Assembly: GCA_023512345.1 (NCBI GenBank)
Contig: JAILZT010000002.1
Location: 186,001-250,000, forward strand
Source: Paenibacillus sp.
GTDB lineage: Bacteria; Bacillota; Bacilli; Paenibacillales; Paenibacillaceae
DNA length: 64,000 bases
Direction: 5' to 3'
The stretch's first letter is position 1. The number at the start of each line of letters is the position of its first letter. This document shows, piece by piece, positions 26,175-35,086 of the stretch. The notes under the pieces were generated by a model that had not been told where the DNA came from, did not search any database, and worked only from the letters and a program-made list of their open reading frames with translations. The position numbers were made by a program, and so were the translations under genes.

Positions 26175-26228
26175 AACCTTATACAAATCATTCACACTCA
26201 TTATACATAAGCTTATGTATGTTGTCAT
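26175..26228 (-). promoter_or_regulatory. Promoter and operator of the CarH-like gene
   Basis: On the minus strand ATGACA and TATAAT are 17 bases apart (26200-26228). An 18-bp perfect palindrome ATACATAAGCTTATGTAT (26203-26220) lies across the spacer and part of the -10. The operator TTGTATAAGGTTT at 26177-26189 lies just after the predicted start point, so the gene is probably autorepressed. Confidence 0.65.
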
Positions 26229-26343
26229 CCAACTCTATTTTCAGGGCACAGCACAATATGGATGCTTACGATTTGCTTCCGGGCGGTAATAAGTGGGTAG
26301 GATACTGGTAACAGTACTCCACAACTCACTCAGGAGGAACTCT

Positions 26344-27894
26344 ATGAACTCAGACCATCAGGCCTCATCCGACTCTAATTTATCGTTGCCGCATTCATCC
26401 AATACCAATCCTCCATCGAAAAAAAAGAATAAATCGCCCTCCCGCGTCCGTGTATGGACGTTAAGAGCAACAGCTTTTATAGTACTATGGCTGATCGGTG
26501 TAATGGTATACCAGACCCACAAACCCCTGCCACCCGGCTTATCTTACGAAAGTCCGCTATATCACGTGAATAACGTCTCTTTTTGGCATGATACAACGTA
26601 TTCTGATGGCAGTGACACAGGGAAACAGCAGGCCCAAATATTTCAACGAATGCAGCAAATCATTAGAGAATCACGGCAATTTCTCGTTATCGATATGTTT
26701 CTTTTTAATAATTATACGCATCGGGATCAGCAGTTCCCCGCAGAGAGCCTGGAATTCACCAATACTCTTATTTCCCAAAAGACAGCCTATCCGGACATGG
26801 AAATTGTTTTCATTACGGATGAGGTGAATACGAGTTATGGTTCTGCTCCGAACCCGCTTTTGGAAAAGCTGAAGGCTGCTGGTATTCGTGTCATTATGAC
26901 TGACGTAGACAGTCTGCGTGACTCTACCCCCGCTTATTCCGCCGTATGGCGTACGTTTATTCAATGGTTTGGACAATCGGGAAAAGGCTGGATACCCAAT
27001 TTAATGGCAAATAACGGACCCGATATTACGGCCCGCTCTTATCTGAAGCTCCTAAATGTAAAAGCCAATCACCGAAAAGTGGTTCTAAGTGAAAAAACAG
27101 CACTTATCACTTCGGGGAATGTTCACGATGCCAGCGCCTACAACTCTAATATTGCACTGGAGGTGCAAGGGCCTATTCTCGCCGATATTCTGAAGACGGA
27201 GCAGGCTGCTGCCAATCTTTCAGAAGCTGGCCCGCTGCTGAGTAAACAACCTACTTTTGCTGAGGAGAGTAACAATAACCCCACTGGGTCAGATGGAAAG
27301 TTACAGGTTCGCTATTTAACAGAGGGAAAAACATATAAATATGCGCTGCAGAATATTCGGGCTGCAGCGCAAGGCGATACGTTATGGTTAGGTATGTTTT
27401 ATTTGGCAGATGATGCAATTATTGAAGAGCTGCTGGATGCATCAGACCGCGGAGCTCAGGTTCGGTTGCTGCTTGATCCCAATCAGAATGCCTTTGGCCG
27501 TGATAAAATCGGGATCCCGAACAGGCCGGTAGCCATGAACTTAAATAAGCGCTCGAAAGGTAAAATCGCCATTCGTTGGTATAACACCACTAAGGAACAA
27601 TACCATCCCAAGCTGCTTTTTATCGCCAATGAAGATGGAGACTCTATCGTTCTTGGCGGTTCTACTAACTTCACTGCACGGAATCTGAATGACTATAATC
27701 TGGAAAACAATCTTTGGATATCTATGAAGTCAGATCAGCCATTGTATGGAGAAATGGAAGCCTACTTCAACCGGTTATGGAACAATGAAGGTGCGATATT
27801 TAGCCTGCCGCTCGAAGATTACCAAGGTGAGATCACAGGGTTCAAATACATCCTCTTCCGGGCGCAAAAGATACTGGGATTCACAACTTTTTAA
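26344..27894 (+). CDS. Phospholipase D superfamily protein, membrane anchored
   Basis: A 516-residue protein with a polar Ser/Lys-rich N-terminus, one membrane helix (about residues 38-54) and two PLD half-sites. The first HKD motif is NHRKVVLSEKTALITSGN and the second is YHPKLLFIANEDGDSIVLGG. Both lack the exact spacing of classic cardiolipin synthases, so the substrate is uncertain; a phospholipase or phosphatidyltransferase acting outside the membrane is likely. I start at 26344, where AGGAGG precedes the ATG. It converges on the cardiolipin synthase gene, leaving only 14 bp. Confidence 0.82.
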   Translation: MNSDHQASSDSNLSLPHSSNTNPPSKKKNKSPSRVRVWTLRATAFIVLWLIGVMVYQTHKPLPPGLSYESPLYHVNNVSFWHDTTYSDGSDTGKQQAQIFQRMQQIIRESRQFLVIDMFLFNNYTHRDQQFPAESLEFTNTLISQKTAYPDMEIVFITDEVNTSYGSAPNPLLEKLKAAGIRVIMTDVDSLRDSTPAYSAVWRTFIQWFGQSGKGWIPNLMANNGPDITARSYLKLLNVKANHRKVVLSEKTALITSGNVHDASAYNSNIALEVQGPILADILKTEQAAANLSEAGPLLSKQPTFAEESNNNPTGSDGKLQVRYLTEGKTYKYALQNIRAAAQGDTLWLGMFYLADDAIIEELLDASDRGAQVRLLLDPNQNAFGRDKIGIPNRPVAMNLNKRSKGKIAIRWYNTTKEQYHPKLLFIANEDGDSIVLGGSTNFTARNLNDYNLENNLWISMKSDQPLYGEMEAYFNRLWNNEGAIFSLPLEDYQGEITGFKYILFRAQKILGFTTF

Positions 27895-27908
27895 AAGATT
27901 TCGACTTA

Positions 27909-29423
27909 TTATAGTAAAGGGGACATTAGCCTGGCGGCTGATTCCAGCAGGCGCTCATGCAGGCGTTTATCCATAAAAGTCTCCTCTACGATCTGTCGGG
28001 TTGATAACAAATCCCGTTCAAAATCGGCCACGATTCGTTTAACACTGTCCGTCTGGAGCAGCAGTGCGTTCACCTCAAAGTTAAGATGGAAGCTGCGCAT
28101 ATCCATATTAGCCGTACCTATAGACGCAATTTCTCCATCCACAATGAGGAGTTTAGAGTGAATAAATCCTTTTTCATATTCATAGATTTTCACTCCCGAA
28201 TCCAGCAGTGCTGGAAAATAGGAGTGCGAAGCCAGGAACGGCAGCCATTTGTCCGGCTTAGCTGGAAATAACAATCGCACATCCAGCCCGGACATGGCTG
28301 CTACCCGGATCGCTGTCAGTATGTCTTCATCAGGTATAAAATACGGGCTTGCTATCCATACCGACTCCTTCGCGGAGGTGATCATGGAGAAGAAAATGTT
28401 CTTGAGAGAACGGCGCTCATTATCCGGCCCGCTGGCAATGATCTGCACAGCACCATCCCCCGCTACATAACGCAGCTTCGGTGAAAGGTAATCCTGCTCC
28501 ATGATTTTTTCGCCTGTTGTGTGCATCCAGTCCTGAAGGAAAATGATCTGCATCGTTCGGACCGCCTCACCTCTGATAAGCATATGCGTGTCCCGCCAAA
28601 AGCCATAAGTCTTGCTCCGGCTCAAATACTCATCCCCTACATTAAGTCCGCCCATAAAGCCTACATCCCCGTCAATGACAACGATTTTTCGGTGATTCCG
28701 ATAATTCACGCGGCTGGAAAAAAATGATGTGGATTTCCCGTATGCAGCCACATGTACTCCGGCATCGGTCATTTCCTTCACAAACGCCTTGGACAGGCCT
28801 AGGCTCCCTACCGCATCATACATAAATCTGACTGTCACACCTTCGCGGGCTTTCTGGATTAATATTTGCTGAATGCGTGTACCAATATGATCCGAACGAA
28901 AAATATAATATTCCATATGAATATGGTGCTCTGCCTGCCGCAGTTCCAGCAGCAGTGTCCCAAACGTCTCTTCTCCATTGGTTAGAATACGTGTCTCAGA
29001 GGCAAAGGAGATCGGTGTTCTGGCCAAGCGCCCAGCTAGTCCAAGCAGCTTCTGTCGGGAAGGATCAAAAATAGACCAATCCTGATGCATACGCAGAACG
29101 TCATTTTCAATCCGCTCATACGCCATCTGGTCAAGCAGGGCTTTTTTATCATATTTACGGCGCTTAAAAACGTTTTGTCCAAATAAAAAGTAAAAGACCA
29201 ATCCCACAACGGGAATTAGAGCAAGCAGTAAAATCCAAGCCATCGTGGTGGATGGGTTACGATTCTCCATAAAGATTGCCAAACTAATAGATATGACGGT
29301 CAATGTGGAAAAAATACTGATAATAGTCCCACCTGTACTCCCAAATATCCCAAATCCAAAATAATAAAAAGCTAATAAAGCCAAAATAATGACTATAGTC
29401 TGCAATCCTCTTCTCATAGACAA
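27909..29423 (-). CDS. cls: Cardiolipin synthase
   Basis: Cls joins two phosphatidylglycerols into cardiolipin. The 504-residue protein has two N-terminal membrane helices (about residues 8-28 and 36-56, the latter followed by MENRNPSTTMAWILLL). A FYFLFGQNVFKRR segment and two complete HKD sites follow: NHRKIVVIDGDVGFMGGLN and IHSKLLIVDGEIASIGTAN. It is full length and typical of Bacillales ClsA. The gene ends against a second PLD-family gene in the opposite direction. Confidence 0.95.
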   Translation of the reverse strand: MSMRRGLQTIVIILALLAFYYFGFGIFGSTGGTIISIFSTLTVISISLAIFMENRNPSTTMAWILLLALIPVVGLVFYFLFGQNVFKRRKYDKKALLDQMAYERIENDVLRMHQDWSIFDPSRQKLLGLAGRLARTPISFASETRILTNGEETFGTLLLELRQAEHHIHMEYYIFRSDHIGTRIQQILIQKAREGVTVRFMYDAVGSLGLSKAFVKEMTDAGVHVAAYGKSTSFFSSRVNYRNHRKIVVIDGDVGFMGGLNVGDEYLSRSKTYGFWRDTHMLIRGEAVRTMQIIFLQDWMHTTGEKIMEQDYLSPKLRYVAGDGAVQIIASGPDNERRSLKNIFFSMITSAKESVWIASPYFIPDEDILTAIRVAAMSGLDVRLLFPAKPDKWLPFLASHSYFPALLDSGVKIYEYEKGFIHSKLLIVDGEIASIGTANMDMRSFHLNFEVNALLLQTDSVKRIVADFERDLLSTRQIVEETFMDKRLHERLLESAARLMSPLL

Positions 29424-29606
29424 CCTACCTTCTTTTCAATAACAAGCATCACGAAATTGACACAATTATATATTACATGAAAAAGAATGAATTCGAAACA
29501 TACTGCTCTTTTGCAGAGAAATTTGAAATCTTGCTGCCATTATACTATAATCATCCTGACCCAATGGTCAAAAATAGAACTCTAAAGTCAGAAAGGAGTT
29601 TATAAC

Positions 29607-30515
29607 TTGATAACCGATAAAAATACTGCGAAAAAAGAGAAGATTATTAAAACGGCTATGCAGCTGTTTGCAGTCAAAGGCTCCACGGCTACCTCCATGC
29701 AAGAGATCGCTGAGCTGTGCGGGATTTCCAAAGGCAGTCTGTACCTTGTGTTCAAATCCAAGGAAGAGCTAGTGCATAGCATTTACATATATTGCTTCCT
29801 GATGATTCGTGATCCCCTGCTGCAGGAAGAACAGGCAAGTCACAAAACACCTCAGGAGAAGTTGCAGAAACAAATTGAAATTCTCTTTAATCATGTGTAC
29901 GAGCTAAGAGAGTTTTTGCAGCGGCAGGTTCAGGATTTCGCGGGAAGTGGAAATACAGACATTCCAGAATGGATGCGCAAAAGCAGCATACCTGTTATGA
30001 AATGGTTTCAGGCGAAGCTGGAAGACCTATATGGGAAAGAAATCTTACCTTATACCGGAGATTTAATTCTACTTGTTCATGGAATGATTGGCTCCTATAT
30101 ACGCGTAATCTTTCAACCGGATATTCCTGTACCTACGAATCGCATGGCTGATCATCTTGTGAATTTAGTAGATATCGTCGCTGCTGGCCTGCTGGCTGGA
30201 AAGCCCCAACCCCTTATTCCAGATCCTATTATCACTAGTTGGATGGAAGATAGTGAGAACAGCCAGCGAAAAAGTCCGCTGCAGTTGATCAAAGAAATGA
30301 AGCAGCAGCTTAGTCAATCCTCAACTATAGAGCCACGCCAGCTGGAAGACATCATGGAATCACTTATGATTTTAGAGAAAGAGATCCTTCTAATCGATCC
30401 CCGTAGAGCAATTGTGCAAGGGATGCTGTCTAACCTGGAGTCCTGTCCCGAAATATCCGGGATCTTCAAGGATCTGAAAGAAGCTTGTAGTCACACAAAT
30501 AGAACATGTATGTAG
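29607..30515 (+). CDS. TetR family regulator of the adjacent RND exporter
   Basis: The N-terminal 60 residues hold the TetR helix-turn-helix: IIKTAMQLFAVKGSTATSMQ, then EIAELCGISKGSLYLVFKSK. The remaining 240 residues form a helical ligand domain that is about 100 residues longer than usual, with a Gln/Ser-rich C-terminal third (MKQQLSQSSTIEPRQLEDIM). The start codon is TTG, with GAAAGGAG upstream. The gene lies 24 bp before the RND transporter and probably represses it in response to a substrate of the pump. Confidence 0.88.
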   Translation: MITDKNTAKKEKIIKTAMQLFAVKGSTATSMQEIAELCGISKGSLYLVFKSKEELVHSIYIYCFLMIRDPLLQEEQASHKTPQEKLQKQIEILFNHVYELREFLQRQVQDFAGSGNTDIPEWMRKSSIPVMKWFQAKLEDLYGKEILPYTGDLILLVHGMIGSYIRVIFQPDIPVPTNRMADHLVNLVDIVAAGLLAGKPQPLIPDPIITSWMEDSENSQRKSPLQLIKEMKQQLSQSSTIEPRQLEDIMESLMILEKEILLIDPRRAIVQGMLSNLESCPEISGIFKDLKEACSHTNRTCM

Positions 30516-30539
30516 ACGAGAGGAGCAGAACCGTAACCT

Positions 30540-33500
30540 ATGAAAAGCTTAATTAATTTTTCACTCCGAAATAAATTTGCCGTTTGGCTTCTGACCATCA
30601 TTATTGTATTTGCCGGCCTCTACAGCGGCCTTACAATGAAACAGGAAACACTGCCTAATATTAGTATTCCCTATCTTAGCATTACTACCATTTATCCAGG
30701 CGCTGCACCAGAAGGTGTAGTAAAGGATGTCAGCAAACCGCTGGAGCAGCGGCTCCGCAATGTTGACGGCGTAAAAACGTTAACCTCCACTTCTCTGGAG
30801 AACGCCTCCAGTATCACGATTGAGTTCGATTACAGCACCAATCTTGATAATGCAACAGCTGCCGTTCGGGAAGCCTTAAATGATGTACCGTTGCCGGATG
30901 CAGTGCAAAAACCAACGATCTCACGCTTTAGCCTTAGCTCGCTGCCGGTAATCTCACTCAGCTTAAGCGGCGGTGGAACTCAAGACTTAGAGGGGCTTAC
31001 GAGTATTGCAGAGAACGATATCCGTCCTGCTTTGGAGGATTTAGAAGGGGTTGCCTCCGTACAGATTGCCGGTCAATACGTTAAAGAGGTTTCCTTGAAA
31101 TTTAATCAAGACAAGTTAAAAGAGTACGGACTGACAGAGGACACAGTAAAAGGTATTGTACTAGGCTCCTCCGTTCGCGCTCCACTCGGATTGTTCGAAA
31201 TGGAGAACTCTGAAAAGGCAGTAGTTGTCGATGGGAATATCACAACAATCGATGATCTTAAAAAGATTAGCATTCCGATTGTTCCTGGTGCCGTAACAGG
31301 CATTACTGCTGATCCTGGTACGAATTTGGCTGCTCCTAGTGGAGTTACAGGCAGCTTCGGGCTTCCGACCGTTAAGTTGGGAGAGCTTGCTGCTATCGAA
31401 GTTATCGGGAACTCTGACTCCATCTCACGCACCAATGGCAAGGAATCTATTGGGATCCAAATTGTCAAAGCCAATGATGCCAATACCGTTGATGTTGTAA
31501 ATAGTGTCAAGGATGAGATCGAAGATCTGAAGAAGCAATATGATGGACTTGAATTAACCGTTCTACTGGATCAAGGTAAGCCAATAGAAGATTCCGTTAG
31601 CACGATGCTTTCTAAGGCTGCATTCGGCGCCTTGTTCGCTGTAATTATTATCCTTATTTTCTTGCGGAATATCCGCTCGACAATTATCTCTATCATCTCT
31701 ATTCCATTATCACTGCTGATAGCGGTCCTGTGCCTGCGCCAGATGGACATCACGCTCAACATGATGACACTGGGAGCGATGACAGTGGCCATTGGGCGGG
31801 TAGTCGATGATTCGATTGTCGTTATCGAGAATATATTCAGGCGCCTGTCGCTGTCCGGCGAGAAGCTGCGGGGCCGTGAATTGATCAGTGCAGCTACACG
31901 CGAAATGTTTGTTCCGATCATGTCTTCAACGATTGTAACCATAGCCGTATTCCTGCCGCTCGCATTTGTCAGTGGTATGGTGGGTGAGCTCTTCCTTCCT
32001 TTTGCACTTACTATGGTATTCGCCTTGCTTGCTTCCTTGGTCGTAGCTATTACTTTGGTTCCGGCAATGGCACACACGTTGTTCCGTAATGGACTGAAGA
32101 AGAAACATGACACGCACGACAAACCTGATAAAATGGCCGCTGGTTACCAGAAGATTCTGGGCTGGTGCCTTTCCCATAAGCTCATTACTTTCGGAGTAGC
32201 TGTAGTCCTTCTCGTGGGCAGCTTATTCTTAATCAAGCCAATCGGCGTCAGCTTCTTACCTTCCCAAGAAGAGAAGAACATTACGTTGACGTTCTCACCG
32301 AGCGCTGGCCAGCGCCTTGAAGATGTGAAGGAATTAGGCCTTAAGGCAGAAAAGTATATTTTAGCTCAGAAACATGTGGATAAAATGCAATATTCTATCG
32401 GTGGAAGCAGCCCATTTGGATTGGGTGCAGGGGGTAAATCGGGGTTATTCTACGTTGCATATGACAGCGATACTCCTAACTTCGAACAGGTTAAAGAACA
32501 GCTGGTCGAAGGGCTGACGAAAGAAGTTCCTGAAGGTGTATGGGGTGATCTGTCCGGAATGTCCGGCGGCGGACTCGGCGGCAGTACTTTGACCGTAAAT
32601 ATATTCGGGGACAGCTTGGAGCAACTCAAACCAGTTGCAGATCAAATTGCAGGAATTGTTCAAGCGGACACTGCTAACTTCAAGGATGGAGAGACTAGTC
32701 TTGGGGAGTCTTATGAACAGTACACAATCGTAGCCAATCAGGAGAAGCTTAGCACACTCGGCCTTACAGCTGGACAAATTGCGATGAAGCTTAGCCCGGC
32801 AGGTGCACGGCCTGTTCTGACTGAAGTTGAGCTGGATGGCAAGAACTACAATGTCTATATTGAGACTGACAAAGATACGTACGGCAGTATCAAGGAAATG
32901 CTGGAGGCCACCGTTACCTCACCGCTTGGTATGACAGTACCTATTGGCGATGTGGCTGCTATTAAAAAGGGCTCCTCACCGGATTCCATTAATCGTATGG
33001 ACGGCAAAATGAAAGTTGATGTCACCGCCGAGATCATCTCGAATGACGTAAACAGCGCTTCTAATCTTGTAAAAGAAAAGATTGATGCATTAGATCTACC
33101 CGACGGTGTGACCATTACCTTCGGCGGTGTCACTGAGCAAATTAATGAGACCTTTGGCCAGCTGGGGATTGCTATGGCGGCTGCGGTTGCCATCGTATAC
33201 TTCGTGCTAGTGGTTACTTTTGGCGGCGGACTCGCTCCTTTTGCCATCTTGTTCTCGCTTCCCTTTACCGTTATCGGGGCACTCGTAGCCCTGTTGATCT
33301 CCGGGGAAACGCTGAATGTATCCGCGCTGATGGGAGCACTTATGCTCATCGGGATCGTAGTTACTAATGCGATTGTACTCATTGACCGTGTTATTCATAA
33401 AGAAAAGGAAGGGTTGTCTACTCGCGAAGCCTTGCTCGAAGCTGGGGGGACCCGTCTGCGTCCGATCCTGATGACAGCACTGGCTACAATCGGCGCGTTG

Positions 33501-33665
33501 CTCCCACTCGTTTCCGGACTGGAAAACAGTGCAGGTATCATCTCTAAGGGATTAGGGGTAACCGTTATCGGCGGCTTAATAAGTTCTACGCTGCTGACAC
33601 TTGTAGTAGTACCTGTTGTCTATGAATTCCTGATGAAGTTCCGTAGTAAACGGGAGTATGAATAA
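30540..33665 (+). CDS. RND family efflux transporter (SwrC/AcrB type)
   Basis: A 1041-residue inner-membrane exporter driven by the proton gradient. It has the classic twelve-helix layout with two large extracytoplasmic loops. The N-terminus reads SLRNKFAVWLLTIIIVFAGLY (one helix). The proton-relay region has GRVVDDSIVVIENIFR in the fourth helix, and the second half has IGIVVTNAIVLIDRV. B. subtilis SwrC (YerP) confers resistance to surfactin, so a self-made lipopeptide or another amphiphile is a plausible substrate. It forms an operon with the TetR gene. Confidence 0.93.
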   Translation: MKSLINFSLRNKFAVWLLTIIIVFAGLYSGLTMKQETLPNISIPYLSITTIYPGAAPEGVVKDVSKPLEQRLRNVDGVKTLTSTSLENASSITIEFDYSTNLDNATAAVREALNDVPLPDAVQKPTISRFSLSSLPVISLSLSGGGTQDLEGLTSIAENDIRPALEDLEGVASVQIAGQYVKEVSLKFNQDKLKEYGLTEDTVKGIVLGSSVRAPLGLFEMENSEKAVVVDGNITTIDDLKKISIPIVPGAVTGITADPGTNLAAPSGVTGSFGLPTVKLGELAAIEVIGNSDSISRTNGKESIGIQIVKANDANTVDVVNSVKDEIEDLKKQYDGLELTVLLDQGKPIEDSVSTMLSKAAFGALFAVIIILIFLRNIRSTIISIISIPLSLLIAVLCLRQMDITLNMMTLGAMTVAIGRVVDDSIVVIENIFRRLSLSGEKLRGRELISAATREMFVPIMSSTIVTIAVFLPLAFVSGMVGELFLPFALTMVFALLASLVVAITLVPAMAHTLFRNGLKKKHDTHDKPDKMAAGYQKILGWCLSHKLITFGVAVVLLVGSLFLIKPIGVSFLPSQEEKNITLTFSPSAGQRLEDVKELGLKAEKYILAQKHVDKMQYSIGGSSPFGLGAGGKSGLFYVAYDSDTPNFEQVKEQLVEGLTKEVPEGVWGDLSGMSGGGLGGSTLTVNIFGDSLEQLKPVADQIAGIVQADTANFKDGETSLGESYEQYTIVANQEKLSTLGLTAGQIAMKLSPAGARPVLTEVELDGKNYNVYIETDKDTYGSIKEMLEATVTSPLGMTVPIGDVAAIKKGSSPDSINRMDGKMKVDVTAEIISNDVNSASNLVKEKIDALDLPDGVTITFGGVTEQINETFGQLGIAMAAAVAIVYFVLVVTFGGGLAPFAILFSLPFTVIGALVALLISGETLNVSALMGALMLIGIVVTNAIVLIDRVIHKEKEGLSTREALLEAGGTRLRPILMTALATIGALLPLVSGLENSAGIISKGLGVTVIGGLISSTLLTLVVVPVVYEFLMKFRSKREYE

Positions 33666-33682
33666 TTAGTTTCTGGAGCATT

Positions 33683-33866
33683 ATGCGGACTACAGGGCCC
33701 TTATTATAAAGTAAATGGGCTTTTAGAAATTCATGCGGACTGAGGAGGCACTATTGGGTGGATGGAGTGACTTATTGACCATATTTCCGTACAATAACGT
33801 CATCTGAGTCCGCATGCTACGAGATCGGGCCGATTTCCGCACAATAACGTCTTCTGTGTCCGCATA
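33683..33866. repeat. Inverted array of ATGCGGAC repeat units
   Basis: Two units on the plus strand (ATGCGGACTACAGG at 33683, ATGCGGACTGAGGAG at 33733) face two units on the minus strand (ends at about 33815 and 33865). The minus units share CCGCATGCT- or CCGCATACA-side ends and the core ACAATAACGTC. Together they give a large imperfect palindrome in a 362-bp gap with no gene. Confidence 0.7.
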
Positions 33867-33953
33867 CACTCCCGTTCGAGCTCGCTGGAATAACAGGGTT
33901 TCTTGTAACTAGCTATGGTGCTAACTAATCCAAATTCAATGTTACTGTAACAC

Positions 33954-33999
33954 CAAAAAAGGATCAAAAGTTCAGCCGAGGCTGCTTTTGATCCTTTTG
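33954..33999. terminator. Bidirectional terminator between RND and TorD-like genes
   Basis: AAAAAAGGATCAAAAG pairs with CTTTTGATCCTTTT around AGCCGAGGCT. A/T runs flank both sides, so it can end transcripts from both directions. Confidence 0.9.
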
Positions 34000-34027
34000 C
34001 TTTTTTCGAGGGTACAATCGACGATGC

Positions 34028-34717
34028 TTAAACGGTTACGCCGCTTTCCAAAGATGCTTTCCAGCCCCGCAGCATTTGTAGATCATGTGGCAAGAATTCC
34101 TCAAGCATATGGCTTAGTCCAAGATAGAGTGGACTTTCTGTCGCTGCATTTAGCCTTTCACAGAATTGCGGTGTCCAGCGCAGCAAATGTTCTTCTAGAA
34201 AAGTCTCCTGGATTTCCAAAAGTTCCATCGCACTTCTAACGGAAAAACTGTTGTACAACATACGTTCGTGCAGCACAGCCATAAACTCCAGTTCAATCGC
34301 GATATGGTCGTCAGCTTCGCCATTGCACTTATTAAATACAATACCAGCGGAGGCATATACATCGGAGATCACATTACAGAAATCCTTCGTGCGACCCAGG
34401 TGTGCGGCTTCACGCGGTACAAAGGTATTAACAGCACCTTCACTCATCAAGCGTTTATACTCTTTATTCTCTTGTTCGCAGATGAGCGGGAGGTTCTGCG
34501 GTTCCTGGCTGCAGAGGTAGCGTTTCAGTTCACGTCCTCCCTCTGTCATCTCAGCTGCAACACCTATGTGTGTATTACGGCTCCATTGAGCAACAAGTGA
34601 TAATGTTGGTTTTCTTCCGAAAAAGTCTGTCAATAACTGATATATGAGTCCACGGCTTTCTAACCAGCGGCTAAAAGCTTCCGGCACGGTGAGAGTTGGA
34701 ACATTTTGTAGAGTCAT
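34028..34717 (-). CDS. TorD/DmsD/NarJ family molybdoenzyme chaperone
   Basis: A 229-residue all-helical protein. The TorD-family pattern is visible: YEYxxL-like early helix (GLIYQLLTDFFGRKP), EYKRLMSEGAVNTFVPREAAHLGR, DHIAIELEFMAVLHERML and the C-terminal FLEEHLLRWTPQFCERL. Proteins of this family bind the apo catalytic subunit or its Tat signal and help load the molybdopterin cofactor. Divergent moaA lies next to it, and the only molybdoenzyme in the window is about 15 kb away; the true client is unknown. A GAGGAGG site precedes the ATG. Confidence 0.85.
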   Translation of the reverse strand: MTLQNVPTLTVPEAFSRWLESRGLIYQLLTDFFGRKPTLSLVAQWSRNTHIGVAAEMTEGGRELKRYLCSQEPQNLPLICEQENKEYKRLMSEGAVNTFVPREAAHLGRTKDFCNVISDVYASAGIVFNKCNGEADDHIAIELEFMAVLHERMLYNSFSVRSAMELLEIQETFLEEHLLRWTPQFCERLNAATESPLYLGLSHMLEEFLPHDLQMLRGWKASLESGVTV

Positions 34718-34860
34718 TTTGCAAATCCTCCTCTAATGGGTTTACCCGGTCTCCTCTGGCGTTTGCATTCACCGCCACTCAGATCCGATGTCGTAGTTGT
34801 TTTCGCAAAAAGTGATTGTTCTGTACCTAGATTATATCGGACAATGAAAACGCCTTTCGT
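34718..34860 (-). promoter_or_regulatory. Promoter and possibly structured leader of the TorD-like gene
   Basis: On the minus strand a TATAAT (about 34853) would start a leader of roughly 130 bases. It contains a hairpin TGGCG...CGCCA, a short palindrome GGGTAAACCC and then the ribosome binding site GAGGAGG. I could not match it to a known riboswitch class. The other half of the 369-bp gap carries the moaA promoter. Confidence 0.35.
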
Positions 34861-35020
34861 GAGCATTTTATGGCGTTTCCATAGAATTGTCGTATTACTG
34901 TCAAATTTATGATATTCATTTTTTCAACGCTTAATAAAATGCCTCTATCGTCGGGATTGAAAACTGCTATCATCCTCTATCTTAGTATTGTTGTATAATG
35001 AATCTTTATCACTACACGCA

Positions 35021-35049
35021 TTGACGTATACTGCCGATTTCTTTAAAAT
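35021..35049 (+). promoter_or_regulatory. Sigma-A promoter of moaA
   Basis: TTGACG and TAAAAT are separated by 17 bases, 38 bases before the moaA ATG. Confidence 0.75.
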
Positions 35050-35086
35050 TTAAAATAAAGTTTCCACTGATGAAGGGAGCAACGCC

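Noticed and set aside
31571..32122. A 183-codon minus-strand frame inside the RND gene
   Set aside because: It lies wholly antisense to a well-supported transporter gene and has no protein-like features.
34718..34800. A cobalamin riboswitch before the TorD-like gene, because of GCCAGAGGAGACCGGG
   Set aside because: It resembles only part of the B12 box; the rest of the roughly 200-base aptamer is not present.
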